Source: Telluribacter humicola (GTDB taxonomy: Bacteria; Bacteroidota; Bacteroidia; Cytophagales; Spirosomataceae). From it: DNA of 64,000 nucleotides. Shown piece by piece: positions 27,687-36,865 of the stretch (positions are counted from its first letter, which is position 1; the number at the start of each line of letters is the position of its first letter). The DNA lies in the NCBI RefSeq assembly GCF_017355935.1, contig NZ_JAFIQT010000004.1:310001-374000 (forward strand). The letters are read 5' to 3'. Both the position numbers and the translations under genes were made by a program. The notes under the pieces are model-generated. The model searched no databases, had not been told where the DNA came from, and saw nothing but the letters and a program-made list of their open reading frames with translations.

Positions 27687-29183
27687 ATGAAAAGAAATTT
27701 TAAATCCATCTATAAAATACTACCCATGCTGCTCCTTGGCGTGGGGATGAGTTCCTGCGAACTGGAAGAGCAGGTATATTCTTCCATCTTTACCGACAAC
27801 TTTTACAAAACGGGTACCGATGCAGAAAAGGGATTAATAGCTGTCTATGATGCCCTGACTGGCTTGTACGGCGGTCCGGCTGCCGTTATGGTACCTGCTT
27901 ACAGTGCTGACCAAGTGTATCCAAGGGCGGTAGTAGGGCGTAATACCCTGACCCTTTTTACTGTTGAGCCTACCTATACTACCCAGCGGAGCGCCGGACG
28001 GACAAACGAATCACCCCAACAGATCTGGTCGTCATCCTATAGTGGTATTGAGAAAGCCAACTGGATCATTGCCAAGGTACCTGACGCGACCATGGACGAA
28101 ACCCGCAAGAAGCAAATCCTGGGCGAAGCTTATTTTCTTCGCGCTTTTTACCACTGGATGCTGACCAAAAACTTCGGAGATGTACCCGTAAAGACAGAAC
28201 CAAGTACCTCGGAAGCGAAAGCCTATGTAGGGAAAAGTCCCAAAGCCGATGTATATAAACAGATATACAGTGATCTGGATCAGGCCCTGGCGGCAGGTTT
28301 GCCTTCCTTCCCGGCGGTAGAAAAAGGTCGTCCTTCCAAAGAGGCGGTCAATGCTCTCTACGCCAAAGCCGCTCTATACAACGAGGACTGGGCAACGGCC
28401 CTTGAGAAAGCCGAATCGGTTATTAATTCGGGTAAATATAAACTACTGCCTAACGTACTGGATGTATATGACTACCGTACCGAAGACGCCGCCCGGGCCG
28501 AGAATATTTGGGCCTTTGAGACCGATCCCATCTCGCCGGGTACTGGGCACCAGTTGGTCGGCCTCACCGGCCCATCCGGTAGTGCCGGTGTCGACTATGC
28601 CCGTACATCGTTCGGGTCCATGTTTGCCTACCAGTCTTTCTTTAATTCTTTCGATCCAACTGATAAGCGCCGTCAACTGCTGGATACAACTTATGTAAAC
28701 CGGGCCGGTCAGGTCGTACCTCAACGAAGCATTACTCCTATCACAACAGAAGGAGTACTGATCAAGAAGTATCGTGATCCGGTTTCTACGACGAGTACCA
28801 TCGTGAATATCCCTATCCTGCGCCTGCCGGATATGTACCTCATCGCGGCTGAAGCAGAGGCGCGCCTCAACGGAGCTACTCCTAAGGCCTACGGTTATAT
28901 TAATGCTGTTCGTACTCGTGCGGGTCTACCTGATCTGCAGGCTGGGCTAAGTAAGGAAGCCTTTATTGACGCGGTTCTGCAGGAGCGTTCGTGGGAGTTC
29001 TTTGCCGAAGGGGACCGCTGGTATGACCTGACCCGTACCGATCGGTTTCTGGATGTAATACCAAAGGCAACTAACTCAGTATATCCAAATCGCCCTGTTC
29101 AGCCCAAGCACAAGTACTTCCCCATTCCGCAGGATGAGGTAAATGCTAATCCTGAGTTAGAGCAGAACCCTGCCTGGCAGTAA
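27687..29183 (+). CDS. SusD/RagB-family nutrient-binding outer membrane lipoprotein
   Basis: 498 residues. Lipoprotein signal with Cys24 after LLLGVGMSS. TPR-like helices begin at GTDAEKGLIAVYDALTG and continue through AYFLRAFYHWMLTKNFGDVP, the usual SusD hallmark. The C-terminal part shows LPDMYLIAAEAEARLN, FIDAVLQERSWEFFAEGDRWYDL and a HKYFPIPQDEVNANPELEQNP ending, all typical. It caps the SusC barrel at the cell surface. A 13-bp hairpin follows, so expression of the next genes may be lower than that of susCD. Confidence 0.96.
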   Translation: MKRNFKSIYKILPMLLLGVGMSSCELEEQVYSSIFTDNFYKTGTDAEKGLIAVYDALTGLYGGPAAVMVPAYSADQVYPRAVVGRNTLTLFTVEPTYTTQRSAGRTNESPQQIWSSSYSGIEKANWIIAKVPDATMDETRKKQILGEAYFLRAFYHWMLTKNFGDVPVKTEPSTSEAKAYVGKSPKADVYKQIYSDLDQALAAGLPSFPAVEKGRPSKEAVNALYAKAALYNEDWATALEKAESVINSGKYKLLPNVLDVYDYRTEDAARAENIWAFETDPISPGTGHQLVGLTGPSGSAGVDYARTSFGSMFAYQSFFNSFDPTDKRRQLLDTTYVNRAGQVVPQRSITPITTEGVLIKKYRDPVSTTSTIVNIPILRLPDMYLIAAEAEARLNGATPKAYGYINAVRTRAGLPDLQAGLSKEAFIDAVLQERSWEFFAEGDRWYDLTRTDRFLDVIPKATNSVYPNRPVQPKHKYFPIPQDEVNANPELEQNPAWQ

Positions 29184-29191
29184 AATACGTG

Positions 29192-29241
29192 GGTAGCTTT
29201 TCAAACTTTCCGGCAATAAGTTGAAGGCTTGAAAAGCTACC
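29192..29241 (+). terminator. hairpin between susD and the FMN-bind-like gene
   Basis: A 13-bp stem, ggtagcttttcaa (29192-29204) with its complement at 29229-29241, followed by ttttc. The loop is 24 nt, so it may be a partial terminator or an mRNA-stabilising 3-prime hairpin of susCD. Confidence 0.55.
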
Positions 29242-29298
29242 TTTTCAAATGAAGCTAATGTAAGAGTGAGGTACTCTTGAGGAGTAACCCCCAATCTG

Positions 29299-30393
29299 AT
29301 GAAGAAAATCCTGTTGGTCATAGGCATTCTGGTAGCCATCATGGCTTTCCTTCCCGGTAGTAGAGATACCATCAGGAAGGAAAAAGCCTTTGAAACCTAT
29401 TTCGGAGATTCAGTACTGATCGAGGTAGAACTGGCCTATAGTCAGTCCGGAAAGCCCGACTACTATACCAGCCACGTCCAGACACCGGTGTGTAAAGACA
29501 GCCTTTGCTACCTGGTGGTCATTGACCTGTACTGGGATCTGCTGGGGAACTTCAAAAAATACGAACTCCCCCCCGACAAGCCGCTTACCAAATTTGACCA
29601 TGACCCTTTTACGGAGGAAGATCACCAGAAGCTCAGCTCCATATTGTCCAATAAGACCAGCCTGCTGCGCGACTACGATATGAAGGCTCTGGTCGATGAC
29701 AATGTGAAACGGAGTTCCAGCGTAGTGGATGCCACCACTGGAGCTACCAGCAACACAATCAAAGACGAGGTAGTAGGGGGAGCCCTTTATACCACCCACA
29801 CACTCTGGCACATTGCCAACGGTGCAGTAGCCCAGAAAATACTGCAGCATACCGAAGGGAGGTTCACGGATTCACTGCTCGTGCATATGTTACGTTCTGA
29901 CCAGTTTCAGTATCAGTTTTATGCTTTAAACAAGATACCCGCCGGAGCTACGAACAAGTACCTGCCTCATCTGATCAGACTTGTAGCAACCGGCGACTCA
30001 TACGTCCCCTTTTTTGCTATTGAAAAATTACCCGAAGCAGTATGGACTTCGTCAGTCCACCAGAAAGAACTGGCAGGTATGGTAGGACGGGTCAAGTTCG
30101 AAATGCAGAATGAGCTCTTAAATAAGCTGAAAGGGTACCCGCTCCATACCGGTACACTTGATGTACTAACCGGTCAGGTAGATAAGCTGACTGAGCAACA
30201 GATCATAAGAGTACTTGGATTGCTCAAAGCCAACGCCACTTCGCTTAACCAGGAGTCGCTGCTGAGGCTAGCGCCGTTACTGGATAGCCCGGTAAAGGAA
30301 GTTGCTTCGCTAACGTATCAACTCTTCCAGACCAAAGCAGATTCGTATAAGGATGTAAAAAAAATACTTAATACACGTGAGAAGGGCTCCTGA
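29299..30393 (+). CDS. membrane-anchored FMN-bind-like protein with helical C-terminal domain
   Basis: 364 residues. Residues 1-18 form an N-terminal hydrophobic anchor or signal (KKILLVIGILVAIMAFLPG). The 60-170 region ends in SVVDATTGATSNTIKDEVV; D144-A-T-T-G-A-T150 matches the Dxx(S/T)GAT signature where FMN_bind proteins such as NqrC and RnfG carry covalent FMN on the last Thr. The preceding YLVVIDLYWDLLGNF strand fits the same fold. Residues about 180-364 are helix pairs resembling HEAT/ARM repeats (LLVHMLRSDQFQYQFYAL, HLIRLVATGDS). The next gene encodes a Tat-exported FAD oxidoreductase, so an extracytoplasmic electron-transfer pair is suggested. No ApbE flavin transferase is in the window. 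The assignment rests on motif reading only. Confidence 0.65.
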   Translation: MKKILLVIGILVAIMAFLPGSRDTIRKEKAFETYFGDSVLIEVELAYSQSGKPDYYTSHVQTPVCKDSLCYLVVIDLYWDLLGNFKKYELPPDKPLTKFDHDPFTEEDHQKLSSILSNKTSLLRDYDMKALVDDNVKRSSSVVDATTGATSNTIKDEVVGGALYTTHTLWHIANGAVAQKILQHTEGRFTDSLLVHMLRSDQFQYQFYALNKIPAGATNKYLPHLIRLVATGDSYVPFFAIEKLPEAVWTSSVHQKELAGMVGRVKFEMQNELLNKLKGYPLHTGTLDVLTGQVDKLTEQQIIRVLGLLKANATSLNQESLLRLAPLLDSPVKEVASLTYQLFQTKADSYKDVKKILNTREKGS

Positions 30394-30451
30394 GTATAGG
30401 CTCTGTTTTTCACAAATGAGATACACGTACAACGTCTAAACCTAATCAGGA

Positions 30452-32383
30452 ATGGAAACTAAAAGAAGAGGATTTTTGAAAGCGTTGGGCGTGTCCACGC
30501 TCGGTGCCGGATCAGGAGGCTTTTTTACCAATAGCCCCGTGACTCTGTTTGGAAAAAGTCCCGAAGAACTGGCAAAAGATATCAATAAGGAGGTATATCA
30601 GAAGAAACAGTATACCACGGATGTAGTCATAGCCGGTGGAGGCATGGCCGGGGTGTGCGCTGCCATTGCTGCCGCCCGTAACGGATCTAAGGTCATCCTG
30701 ATACAGGACCGCTCGCGCCTGGGAGGCAACGCCAGCAGCGAGATACGGATGCACGTACTGGGTGCTACGGCCCTACGGCAGGTGTGGCGCGAGACGGGTA
30801 TCCTGGAAGAGCTATTCCTGACCGAAGCCGTCGATAACCAGCAGCGCTGTTATGAGATGTGGGACTTTGTGATGTACGATAAGGTTATTTCAGAAAAGAA
30901 CATCACGCTGCTGCTGGACACGGTCCTGTACGATGCCGAAGTCGCCAATAGCGAAATTAAACTCATTAGAGCTATCTGCTCCCAGACCGAAGAGATTTAC
31001 GAAATAAAGGCGAAGTACTATGCTGACTGTACCGGAGACGCCACGCTCGGGGCCATAGCCGGAGCTGAATTTATGCGCGGACGGGAAGCCAAGTCGCAAT
31101 GGGGAGAGTCGCTGGCAATAGACAAGGCCGATAACAAGTCTATGGGCAACAGCCTGTTGTTTATGTCCAGTAAGCACGATCGCCCTATGCCCTATACGCC
31201 TCCGACCTGGGCCAAGAAGTTTACAGCCAAGGATTTTGTACACCGCAAGATCAATTCCTTCGAGTTTGGCTACTGGTGGCTGGAACTGGGAGGTATGGTA
31301 GATATTATTCAGGACGGACAAAAGCTCCGCCACGATCTGCTGACTATCCTCTTTGGCGTGTGGGACTACATCAAAAACTCCGGCAACCATCCCGAGTCCG
31401 AAAACTGGGCCCTTTCGTGGGTAGGCATGATACCCGGTAAGCGCGAAAGCCGCCGCTTGGTGGGTGACTACATCATGAAGCAGGAGGACGTGCAGTCAGC
31501 CAAGCTATTCCCGGATCGGGTAGCTTACGGCGGATGGCCCCTTGACGACCACCCACCCGAAGGCATGAGTAGTACAGACATGGTACCCTATATTTCCATT
31601 CCGCTTAAGGCCCCATATTCTATTCCGTTCCGGTCCCTGTACAGCAAGAATATTAAGAACCTGTTCATGGCCGGTCGCAATGTAAGCGTATCGCACGTAG
31701 CGCTTTCTTCAACCCGTGTGATGGCTACCTGTGCTACCATGGGGCAGGCCGTAGGTACGGCCATGGCCTACTGTACAAAGCATAACATTAAGCCCGTTAC
31801 ACTTAGTCAACAGAAAGCCCACCTGACCAGCTACCAGCAGTTGCTGTTGCGTCAGGATCAGGCGATGTTAGGGGTAAAAAATGAGGATCAGAAGGATCTG
31901 GCAAAACTGGCAAAAGTCAATGCCTCTTCGGAAACCAAAGAAGGCGCCGCTGCTCAGGTACTGGATGGCTACAACCGCGATATCATGGACGGTAGTACCC
32001 ACCAGTGGCGCGCCGACATGAAAGCCGGACAACCCTGGATAGAACTATCGTGGAGCAAACCGGTAAAAATCAATAATGTGCAGCTTACTTTCGATACGGG
32101 ACTGCACCGCCGGTTGCTTATTTCATCTGACGACAAGGTATATCATAGCCAGGAGAGGAAGGCGCAACCCGAAACAGTGGCGGATTATACCATTGAGGTA
32201 AAAACCAAAAAAGGAACCCAGGAAGTGGCCCGGGTTGAAAATAACTACCTCAGACGAGTAGAGCATATTTTTGCGCCTACGGAGGTTGAATCCATCCGAA
32301 TCAAGGTACTCAGGACCAATGGAGATCCACTCGCTAAACTATACGAAGTACGTTGCTACCTGGACGATATACAGGTGTCGTAA
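30452..32383 (+). CDS. Tat-exported FAD-dependent oxidoreductase (FAD_oxidored family) with discoidin-like tail
   Basis: 643 residues. The N-terminus METKRRGFLKALGVSTLGAG has a twin-arginine motif (R5-R6-G-F-L-K), indicating export as a folded, cofactor-loaded enzyme. The FAD-binding Rossmann start is TDVVIAGGGMAGVCAAIAAA (GxGxxG at 62-67) followed by GGNASSEIRMHVLGA, characteristic of the PF12831-type FAD-dependent oxidoreductases common in Bacteroidota glycan loci. About residues 490-640 form a beta-sandwich like F5/8 type C domains (WIELSWSKPVKINNVQLTFD), perhaps for carbohydrate binding. It is a paralogue of the protein at 38943-41222. Probably oxidises a sugar or glycoside in the periplasm; the reaction is inferred. 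Confidence 0.9.
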   Translation: METKRRGFLKALGVSTLGAGSGGFFTNSPVTLFGKSPEELAKDINKEVYQKKQYTTDVVIAGGGMAGVCAAIAAARNGSKVILIQDRSRLGGNASSEIRMHVLGATALRQVWRETGILEELFLTEAVDNQQRCYEMWDFVMYDKVISEKNITLLLDTVLYDAEVANSEIKLIRAICSQTEEIYEIKAKYYADCTGDATLGAIAGAEFMRGREAKSQWGESLAIDKADNKSMGNSLLFMSSKHDRPMPYTPPTWAKKFTAKDFVHRKINSFEFGYWWLELGGMVDIIQDGQKLRHDLLTILFGVWDYIKNSGNHPESENWALSWVGMIPGKRESRRLVGDYIMKQEDVQSAKLFPDRVAYGGWPLDDHPPEGMSSTDMVPYISIPLKAPYSIPFRSLYSKNIKNLFMAGRNVSVSHVALSSTRVMATCATMGQAVGTAMAYCTKHNIKPVTLSQQKAHLTSYQQLLLRQDQAMLGVKNEDQKDLAKLAKVNASSETKEGAAAQVLDGYNRDIMDGSTHQWRADMKAGQPWIELSWSKPVKINNVQLTFDTGLHRRLLISSDDKVYHSQERKAQPETVADYTIEVKTKKGTQEVARVENNYLRRVEHIFAPTEVESIRIKVLRTNGDPLAKLYEVRCYLDDIQVS

Positions 32384-32411
32384 AATAGATACTGAGGGTA
32401 AACAAGCAATC

Positions 32412-32434
32412 ACAGGTGGTGAAAGTCCACCTGT
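32412..32434 (+). repeat. small intercistronic hairpin
   Basis: An 8-bp stem, acaggtgg (32412-32419) with ccacctgt (32427-32434), loop tgaaagt, 15 bp before the next start codon. It could modulate translation or protect the mRNA end. Confidence 0.4.
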
Positions 32435-32448
32435 CAAATCTGAAAACA

Positions 32449-34956
32449 ATGCACAAATTACGAACGGTACTACTGATTGTCTGTCTTGGAGTAGTGAGTC
32501 TGCTGGCCCAGGCGCAGCAGACTCTACAGCTGAGTAACAATCACCTGCGAGTGGAGTGGAAGGCCGGTCCAGAGGGATGGATGATCCGGCAGGTTGCTGT
32601 TAAGAAAGGGAATAAGTGGGACACCGAACTTGCTCCTTCTGGGGAGTACACGCTGCTATTCTCCGAAGTGGAGCCTTCTAAAGAATCAGCCGGTACCTTT
32701 GACAAAAGTACCGGCGGCAAATTCCCCGAAGATAGCTATCATTACCAGCAGGAGCAGTGGAAGGAAAGTACTACGGCCGTAGCGCTGAATACCGCTGGCA
32801 AAGCCTACCACTTTTTCCCATCTACCGGCAAAATGGTGGGAAAGGATAAGGTTCATTTCCGCCACGAAACCGATGTAGCCACCATCGTAACAGAGTGGAC
32901 TCTTGATCCTCAATTCCCTACAGATGTATTGGTTAAACAAACTATTACTCCTAAAAAAGGAGGCTATTTCTCTCTGGCCAGCCCCTCGGTAGCGACCTTA
33001 CCCGAGTCAAAGATGGCCTGGGCGTCGGTACCGGGGTACTTCCAGGGAAACTTCATGCAGGATAATTTTGCCAAAGCCTACGCCTACGGACATGGTGTCC
33101 CGAAGTTGCCGGTCATCTACCGTGAGCGCTGCGCCAGTACCCTGGCTCCGCTGGTAAGTACAAAGAGTGGTGTAACGCTGGCCATCATCCCCGATCCCGG
33201 CCTGGCCCGCGATCCCTGGGCAAAGGATAAGATCACTCAGACGGACTGGCACATCGGACTATCCCATATGAATCGTAAGGGACAGCTTTCGCCCACGCTG
33301 TACTACCCGGTTCTGGGTGAGTACGAGTCGAACCGGGAACCCGGGCAGACACTCAGCTATAACTACCGCTACAGCCTGGTGGATGGTGACTGGTTCAAGA
33401 CCTTGAAGCATGCCATATACGATATCTACCAGTTTAAAGAAGGGTTAGAGCTTCGGCAAAGCAAGCAGTCACTGATAAGCCGTATTGAGCAAATGCACCA
33501 CTACCTCACCGATCCTAAAACCTCCATGTGGAATGTAGAGGAATTTGAAGGATTGAAGATAGGAGCGCAGTCGTACCTGGGTGGGGTGGTAGGCTCCAAC
33601 AAGGATGCCATGAAAAACTCTGACTACGGCGCCATGTGGATGCTGGCTCATGCCACAAAGGACCCGGACCTTACCCAAAATGTACTGCCCTACGCCCTGA
33701 ACTTCAAACTAACACAACAGCAGACTGAGCCCGGGTTTTTCAAGGGAGCGGCCATTGGTCAGTACTACCTGGCCAAACCCAAGAAGTTTGTGGAGGAATG
33801 GGGGGCTGTCGTAGAGCCTATGGCCGTAACCTACTACATCATGCTGGATGTAGGGAATATGCTGCTTTTTGAACCTGACAATAAAGAACTGAAAGAACGC
33901 CTCAAACTGGGTGCGGAGCAACTACTCCGCTGGCAGAAGCCAGACGGCAGTTGGGCGGTAGCCTATGATCGCAAGACTGAGGAAGAATTGTTTAAAGATG
34001 TCAAAGATCTCCGCCCTACCTTTTATGGTCTTCTGGTAGCTCATCGTATCCTGAAAGATCCCAAGTACCTGCAGGCCGCCCGGAAAGGAGCGGATTGGTT
34101 TGTTAAAAACGCCATCGAGACAGGGGCATTTCTGGGTGTATGCGGCGATGCCCGCTACGCGCCTGACTTCGCCACGGGCCAGTCAGCTCAGGCGCTGCTG
34201 GATCTGTACGAAGTCACTAAAAGCAAAGTATATAAAGACGCTGCCATTCAGGCGGCCAAAATCTACACCAGTTCCATCTATACCCACCCTATACCTGATC
34301 AGGAAATAAAGACTGTAAATGGTATTGAGCGCAAGGACTGGGAAATAGCTCAGTCCGGACTCAGCTTTGAGCACGGAGGAATATTTGGCTCGGCCACCCG
34401 CCATGGCCCCATCCAGCTAGCCAGTCACGCCGGTATGTTTATCCGGATGCATCAGCTTACGGGCGAGCCACTTTTTGCCGATATGGCCCGGGCCGCAGCC
34501 ATTGGCCGCGACGCCTTCGTCGATCCTAAAACCAGCGTAGCTTCCTACTACTGGAACGCCATGAACAGGGGTGCCGGTCCTTACCCGCATCACGCCTGGT
34601 GGCAGGTTGGCTGGATCACCGACTACCTGCTATCAGAAGCCGAGCTTCGCTCGCAGGGCAAAGTTTCCTTCCCCCGCGGCTTTGTTACTCCCAAAGTCGG
34701 ACCACACCAGACGTATGGTTTTGCTCCCGGTACTATCAACGGAGAAAAAGCCAGATTAATCATCAATGAAGAATGGGTGAAGGTAGACCAGCCGGTTGTC
34801 GATTATGTATTGGCCGAGTCAGTGGATGGTAGTAAAAGGTTTGTCATTCTGCTCAACAACCGGGCACAGGCTACAAATTTCAACCTGGTAGTTGGACAGA
34901 AAAGTCCGGTTCAAAAGCAACTACCCGCCTGGGGAATGGAAGTCGTTGAGATGTAA
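32449..34956 (+). CDS. secreted six-hairpin glycosidase-like protein
   Basis: 835 residues from ATG 32449; a GTG 11 codons upstream falls in the hairpin and precedes a clear signal peptide (MHKLRTVLLIVCLGVVSLLAQ), so it is rejected. Residues about 25-330 look like a beta-sandwich. Residues about 340-720 hold alternating helices with the aromatic-rich loops of an (alpha/alpha)6 barrel (LLRWQKPDGSWAVAYD, YGLLVAHRILKDPKYLQAA, FEHGGIFGSATRHGP, HHAWWQVGWITDYLLS). A small C-terminal beta domain ends it. This architecture occurs in polysaccharide lyases and unsaturated-glycoside hydrolases, but I cannot fix a family or catalytic residues. Its place in the locus supports glycan breakdown. Confidence 0.8.
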   Translation: MHKLRTVLLIVCLGVVSLLAQAQQTLQLSNNHLRVEWKAGPEGWMIRQVAVKKGNKWDTELAPSGEYTLLFSEVEPSKESAGTFDKSTGGKFPEDSYHYQQEQWKESTTAVALNTAGKAYHFFPSTGKMVGKDKVHFRHETDVATIVTEWTLDPQFPTDVLVKQTITPKKGGYFSLASPSVATLPESKMAWASVPGYFQGNFMQDNFAKAYAYGHGVPKLPVIYRERCASTLAPLVSTKSGVTLAIIPDPGLARDPWAKDKITQTDWHIGLSHMNRKGQLSPTLYYPVLGEYESNREPGQTLSYNYRYSLVDGDWFKTLKHAIYDIYQFKEGLELRQSKQSLISRIEQMHHYLTDPKTSMWNVEEFEGLKIGAQSYLGGVVGSNKDAMKNSDYGAMWMLAHATKDPDLTQNVLPYALNFKLTQQQTEPGFFKGAAIGQYYLAKPKKFVEEWGAVVEPMAVTYYIMLDVGNMLLFEPDNKELKERLKLGAEQLLRWQKPDGSWAVAYDRKTEEELFKDVKDLRPTFYGLLVAHRILKDPKYLQAARKGADWFVKNAIETGAFLGVCGDARYAPDFATGQSAQALLDLYEVTKSKVYKDAAIQAAKIYTSSIYTHPIPDQEIKTVNGIERKDWEIAQSGLSFEHGGIFGSATRHGPIQLASHAGMFIRMHQLTGEPLFADMARAAAIGRDAFVDPKTSVASYYWNAMNRGAGPYPHHAWWQVGWITDYLLSEAELRSQGKVSFPRGFVTPKVGPHQTYGFAPGTINGEKARLIINEEWVKVDQPVVDYVLAESVDGSKRFVILLNNRAQATNFNLVVGQKSPVQKQLPAWGMEVVEM

Positions 34957-35111
34957 CAGCCACCGCTGCACGTTAAGAGCGAATGATGAATTAATTGTCG
35001 ATTTTCGATTGCAGAATGTCGAGTGAGGAGGTTCCCATAAATTTCATTGATTAAATAATAAAAAAGTATCCAAACTCTAACAAACTAATACCTAACTCCT
35101 AATAGCTAGTA

Positions 35112-36854
35112 ATGCAACAACTTGATTTTATAGTAATGGCCGTGTTTGCGGTATTCCAGATGCTGGTAGGGCTGGCCTTTTCCCGCACGGGTACCGACGC
35201 CAAATCATTCTTTGCCGCCGGAGAGTCAGCACCCTGGTGGGTAAGCGGCCTGTCCCTGTTTATGAGCTTTCTTTCGGCGGGTACCTTTGTGGTGTGGGGC
35301 TCCATCGCTTATGATCTGGGCTTTGTTGCCATTACTATTCAGCTGTCTATGTGTATTGGTGGTCTGGTAACGGCCTACTTCATAGCGGATCGCTGGAAGC
35401 GGACACACGCCATGACCGCCGCCGAGTACATAGGGCGGCGGCTGGGGACCCGGGTCCAGCAGTTATTTACCTACCTGCTCACGCTGTTCACCTTATTCAC
35501 CATCGGCGGGGTACTCTACCCGGTGGGTAAGCTGGTGTACGTGGCGACACCCTTCTCGCTCAACACCTGTATCATCGTACTGGGGCTCATGGTGATCCTG
35601 TACACAGCTATGGGGGGGCTTTGGGCGGTACTGGTTACGGATGTACTCCAGTTTGTCATTCTGCTGGCGGCTGTACTGATGGTCGTTCCGCTGGCCCTTG
35701 ATCGTGCCGATGGTTTTGGTGCTTTTGTCCAGAAAGTCCCGGATAGTTTTTTCAATGTCTTTAATGGCGAATACACTCTGGGCTTTACGCTGGCCTTCGT
35801 CATGTACCACATTATTTACATCGGGGGAAGCTGGGCTTTTGTACAGCGGTACACCAGCGTAAGTACCCCCCGTGAATCCCGCAAGGTGGCCTATCTTTTT
35901 GCCGGACTGTATTCGGTGAGTCCATTTCTGTGGATGCTCCCTCCTATGATTTATAAGTCGCTGAATCCAGGTTTGTCAGGGTTGGAAACGGAGGGGGCCT
36001 ACATGCTGATGGCTCAAATGGTACTACCAGCCGGACTGGTAGGTCTGATGCTGGCGGCAATGGTCTCTGCAACGGCCAGTACCGCTAATACCCTGTTGAA
36101 TATGCTGGCGGCCGTATTTACTAATGATGTTTATAACAAGCTGATCAATCCTGATGCTACCGATAAGACTCTCGTTAGCGTAGGTAGATTAATGACCGTA
36201 GTCTTTGGCTTTATCACGATTGGTATCGCCCTGGCGGTACCGCATATTGGCGGTCTGGTAAATCTGGTCCTAAGTGTGGGGGCTATATCAGGCGGATCAT
36301 TACTACTACCCGTCGTCTGGACCTTATTCTCCCGGAGACAGAATGCCCGCTCCATCCTGACTGTTTCGATGATCAGTCTGGCCGCCGGATTGTTTTTCAA
36401 GTTTATTACCCCCGCCTTCTTTGACTATTCGTTGAGTCGAGCGGCCGAAATGTCACTGGGTATGGGATTCCCCTTTATACTACTAGCCTTTTTTGAGTGG
36501 GTAGTTTACAGAGATAAAGAGGAAGACCGTCAGTATACTCAGTATCAGGAGTGGCTGGCAGGACGTAGTCTGGCTAAGGCTAAGGTGCCTGAACCATCGG
36601 CTCCTTCTGACTCATTGGCACAAAATACTTTTGCCATACGTGCCATCGCCATCAGCTTTGTCCTGACCGGACTCGGTATTGCGGGTTTGGGTATCAATGC
36701 GGGTGAAGATGTGGGACTGATTGCCGGTATTGGTTTGGCAATTGTAGCCATTGCCGGTATCATATGGCGTGCAAGCATGAAGCAGGGGGCCGGGCAGAAA
36801 GAAGTAGCTGTTGATAACGAAATAACGAATAAAGAACCAATTACCCGGAGCTAA
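35112..36854 (+). CDS. sodium:solute symporter (SSS family)
   Basis: 580 residues with about 13-14 hydrophobic segments. The N-terminus (LDFIVMAVFAVFQMLVGLAFSR) is followed by KSFFAAGESAPWWVSGLSLFMSFLSAGTF, the family signature around TM2. YTAMGGLWAVLVTDVLQF and MVSATASTANTLLNMLAAVFTNDVY are also characteristic. The protein belongs with sugar, sialic-acid or organic-acid Na+ symporters and takes small solutes across the inner membrane. Located between the secreted glycosidase-like gene and the GH2 gene, it most likely imports the monosaccharide or acid released in the periplasm. Confidence 0.93.
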   Translation: MQQLDFIVMAVFAVFQMLVGLAFSRTGTDAKSFFAAGESAPWWVSGLSLFMSFLSAGTFVVWGSIAYDLGFVAITIQLSMCIGGLVTAYFIADRWKRTHAMTAAEYIGRRLGTRVQQLFTYLLTLFTLFTIGGVLYPVGKLVYVATPFSLNTCIIVLGLMVILYTAMGGLWAVLVTDVLQFVILLAAVLMVVPLALDRADGFGAFVQKVPDSFFNVFNGEYTLGFTLAFVMYHIIYIGGSWAFVQRYTSVSTPRESRKVAYLFAGLYSVSPFLWMLPPMIYKSLNPGLSGLETEGAYMLMAQMVLPAGLVGLMLAAMVSATASTANTLLNMLAAVFTNDVYNKLINPDATDKTLVSVGRLMTVVFGFITIGIALAVPHIGGLVNLVLSVGAISGGSLLLPVVWTLFSRRQNARSILTVSMISLAAGLFFKFITPAFFDYSLSRAAEMSLGMGFPFILLAFFEWVVYRDKEEDRQYTQYQEWLAGRSLAKAKVPEPSAPSDSLAQNTFAIRAIAISFVLTGLGIAGLGINAGEDVGLIAGIGLAIVAIAGIIWRASMKQGAGQKEVAVDNEITNKEPITRS

Positions 36855-36865
36855 ACCTACCACTA

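Noticed and set aside
32412-32434. Riboswitch before the six-hairpin gene
   Set aside because: Only a single 8-bp hairpin is present; no conserved aptamer sequence or multi-stem junction could be seen.
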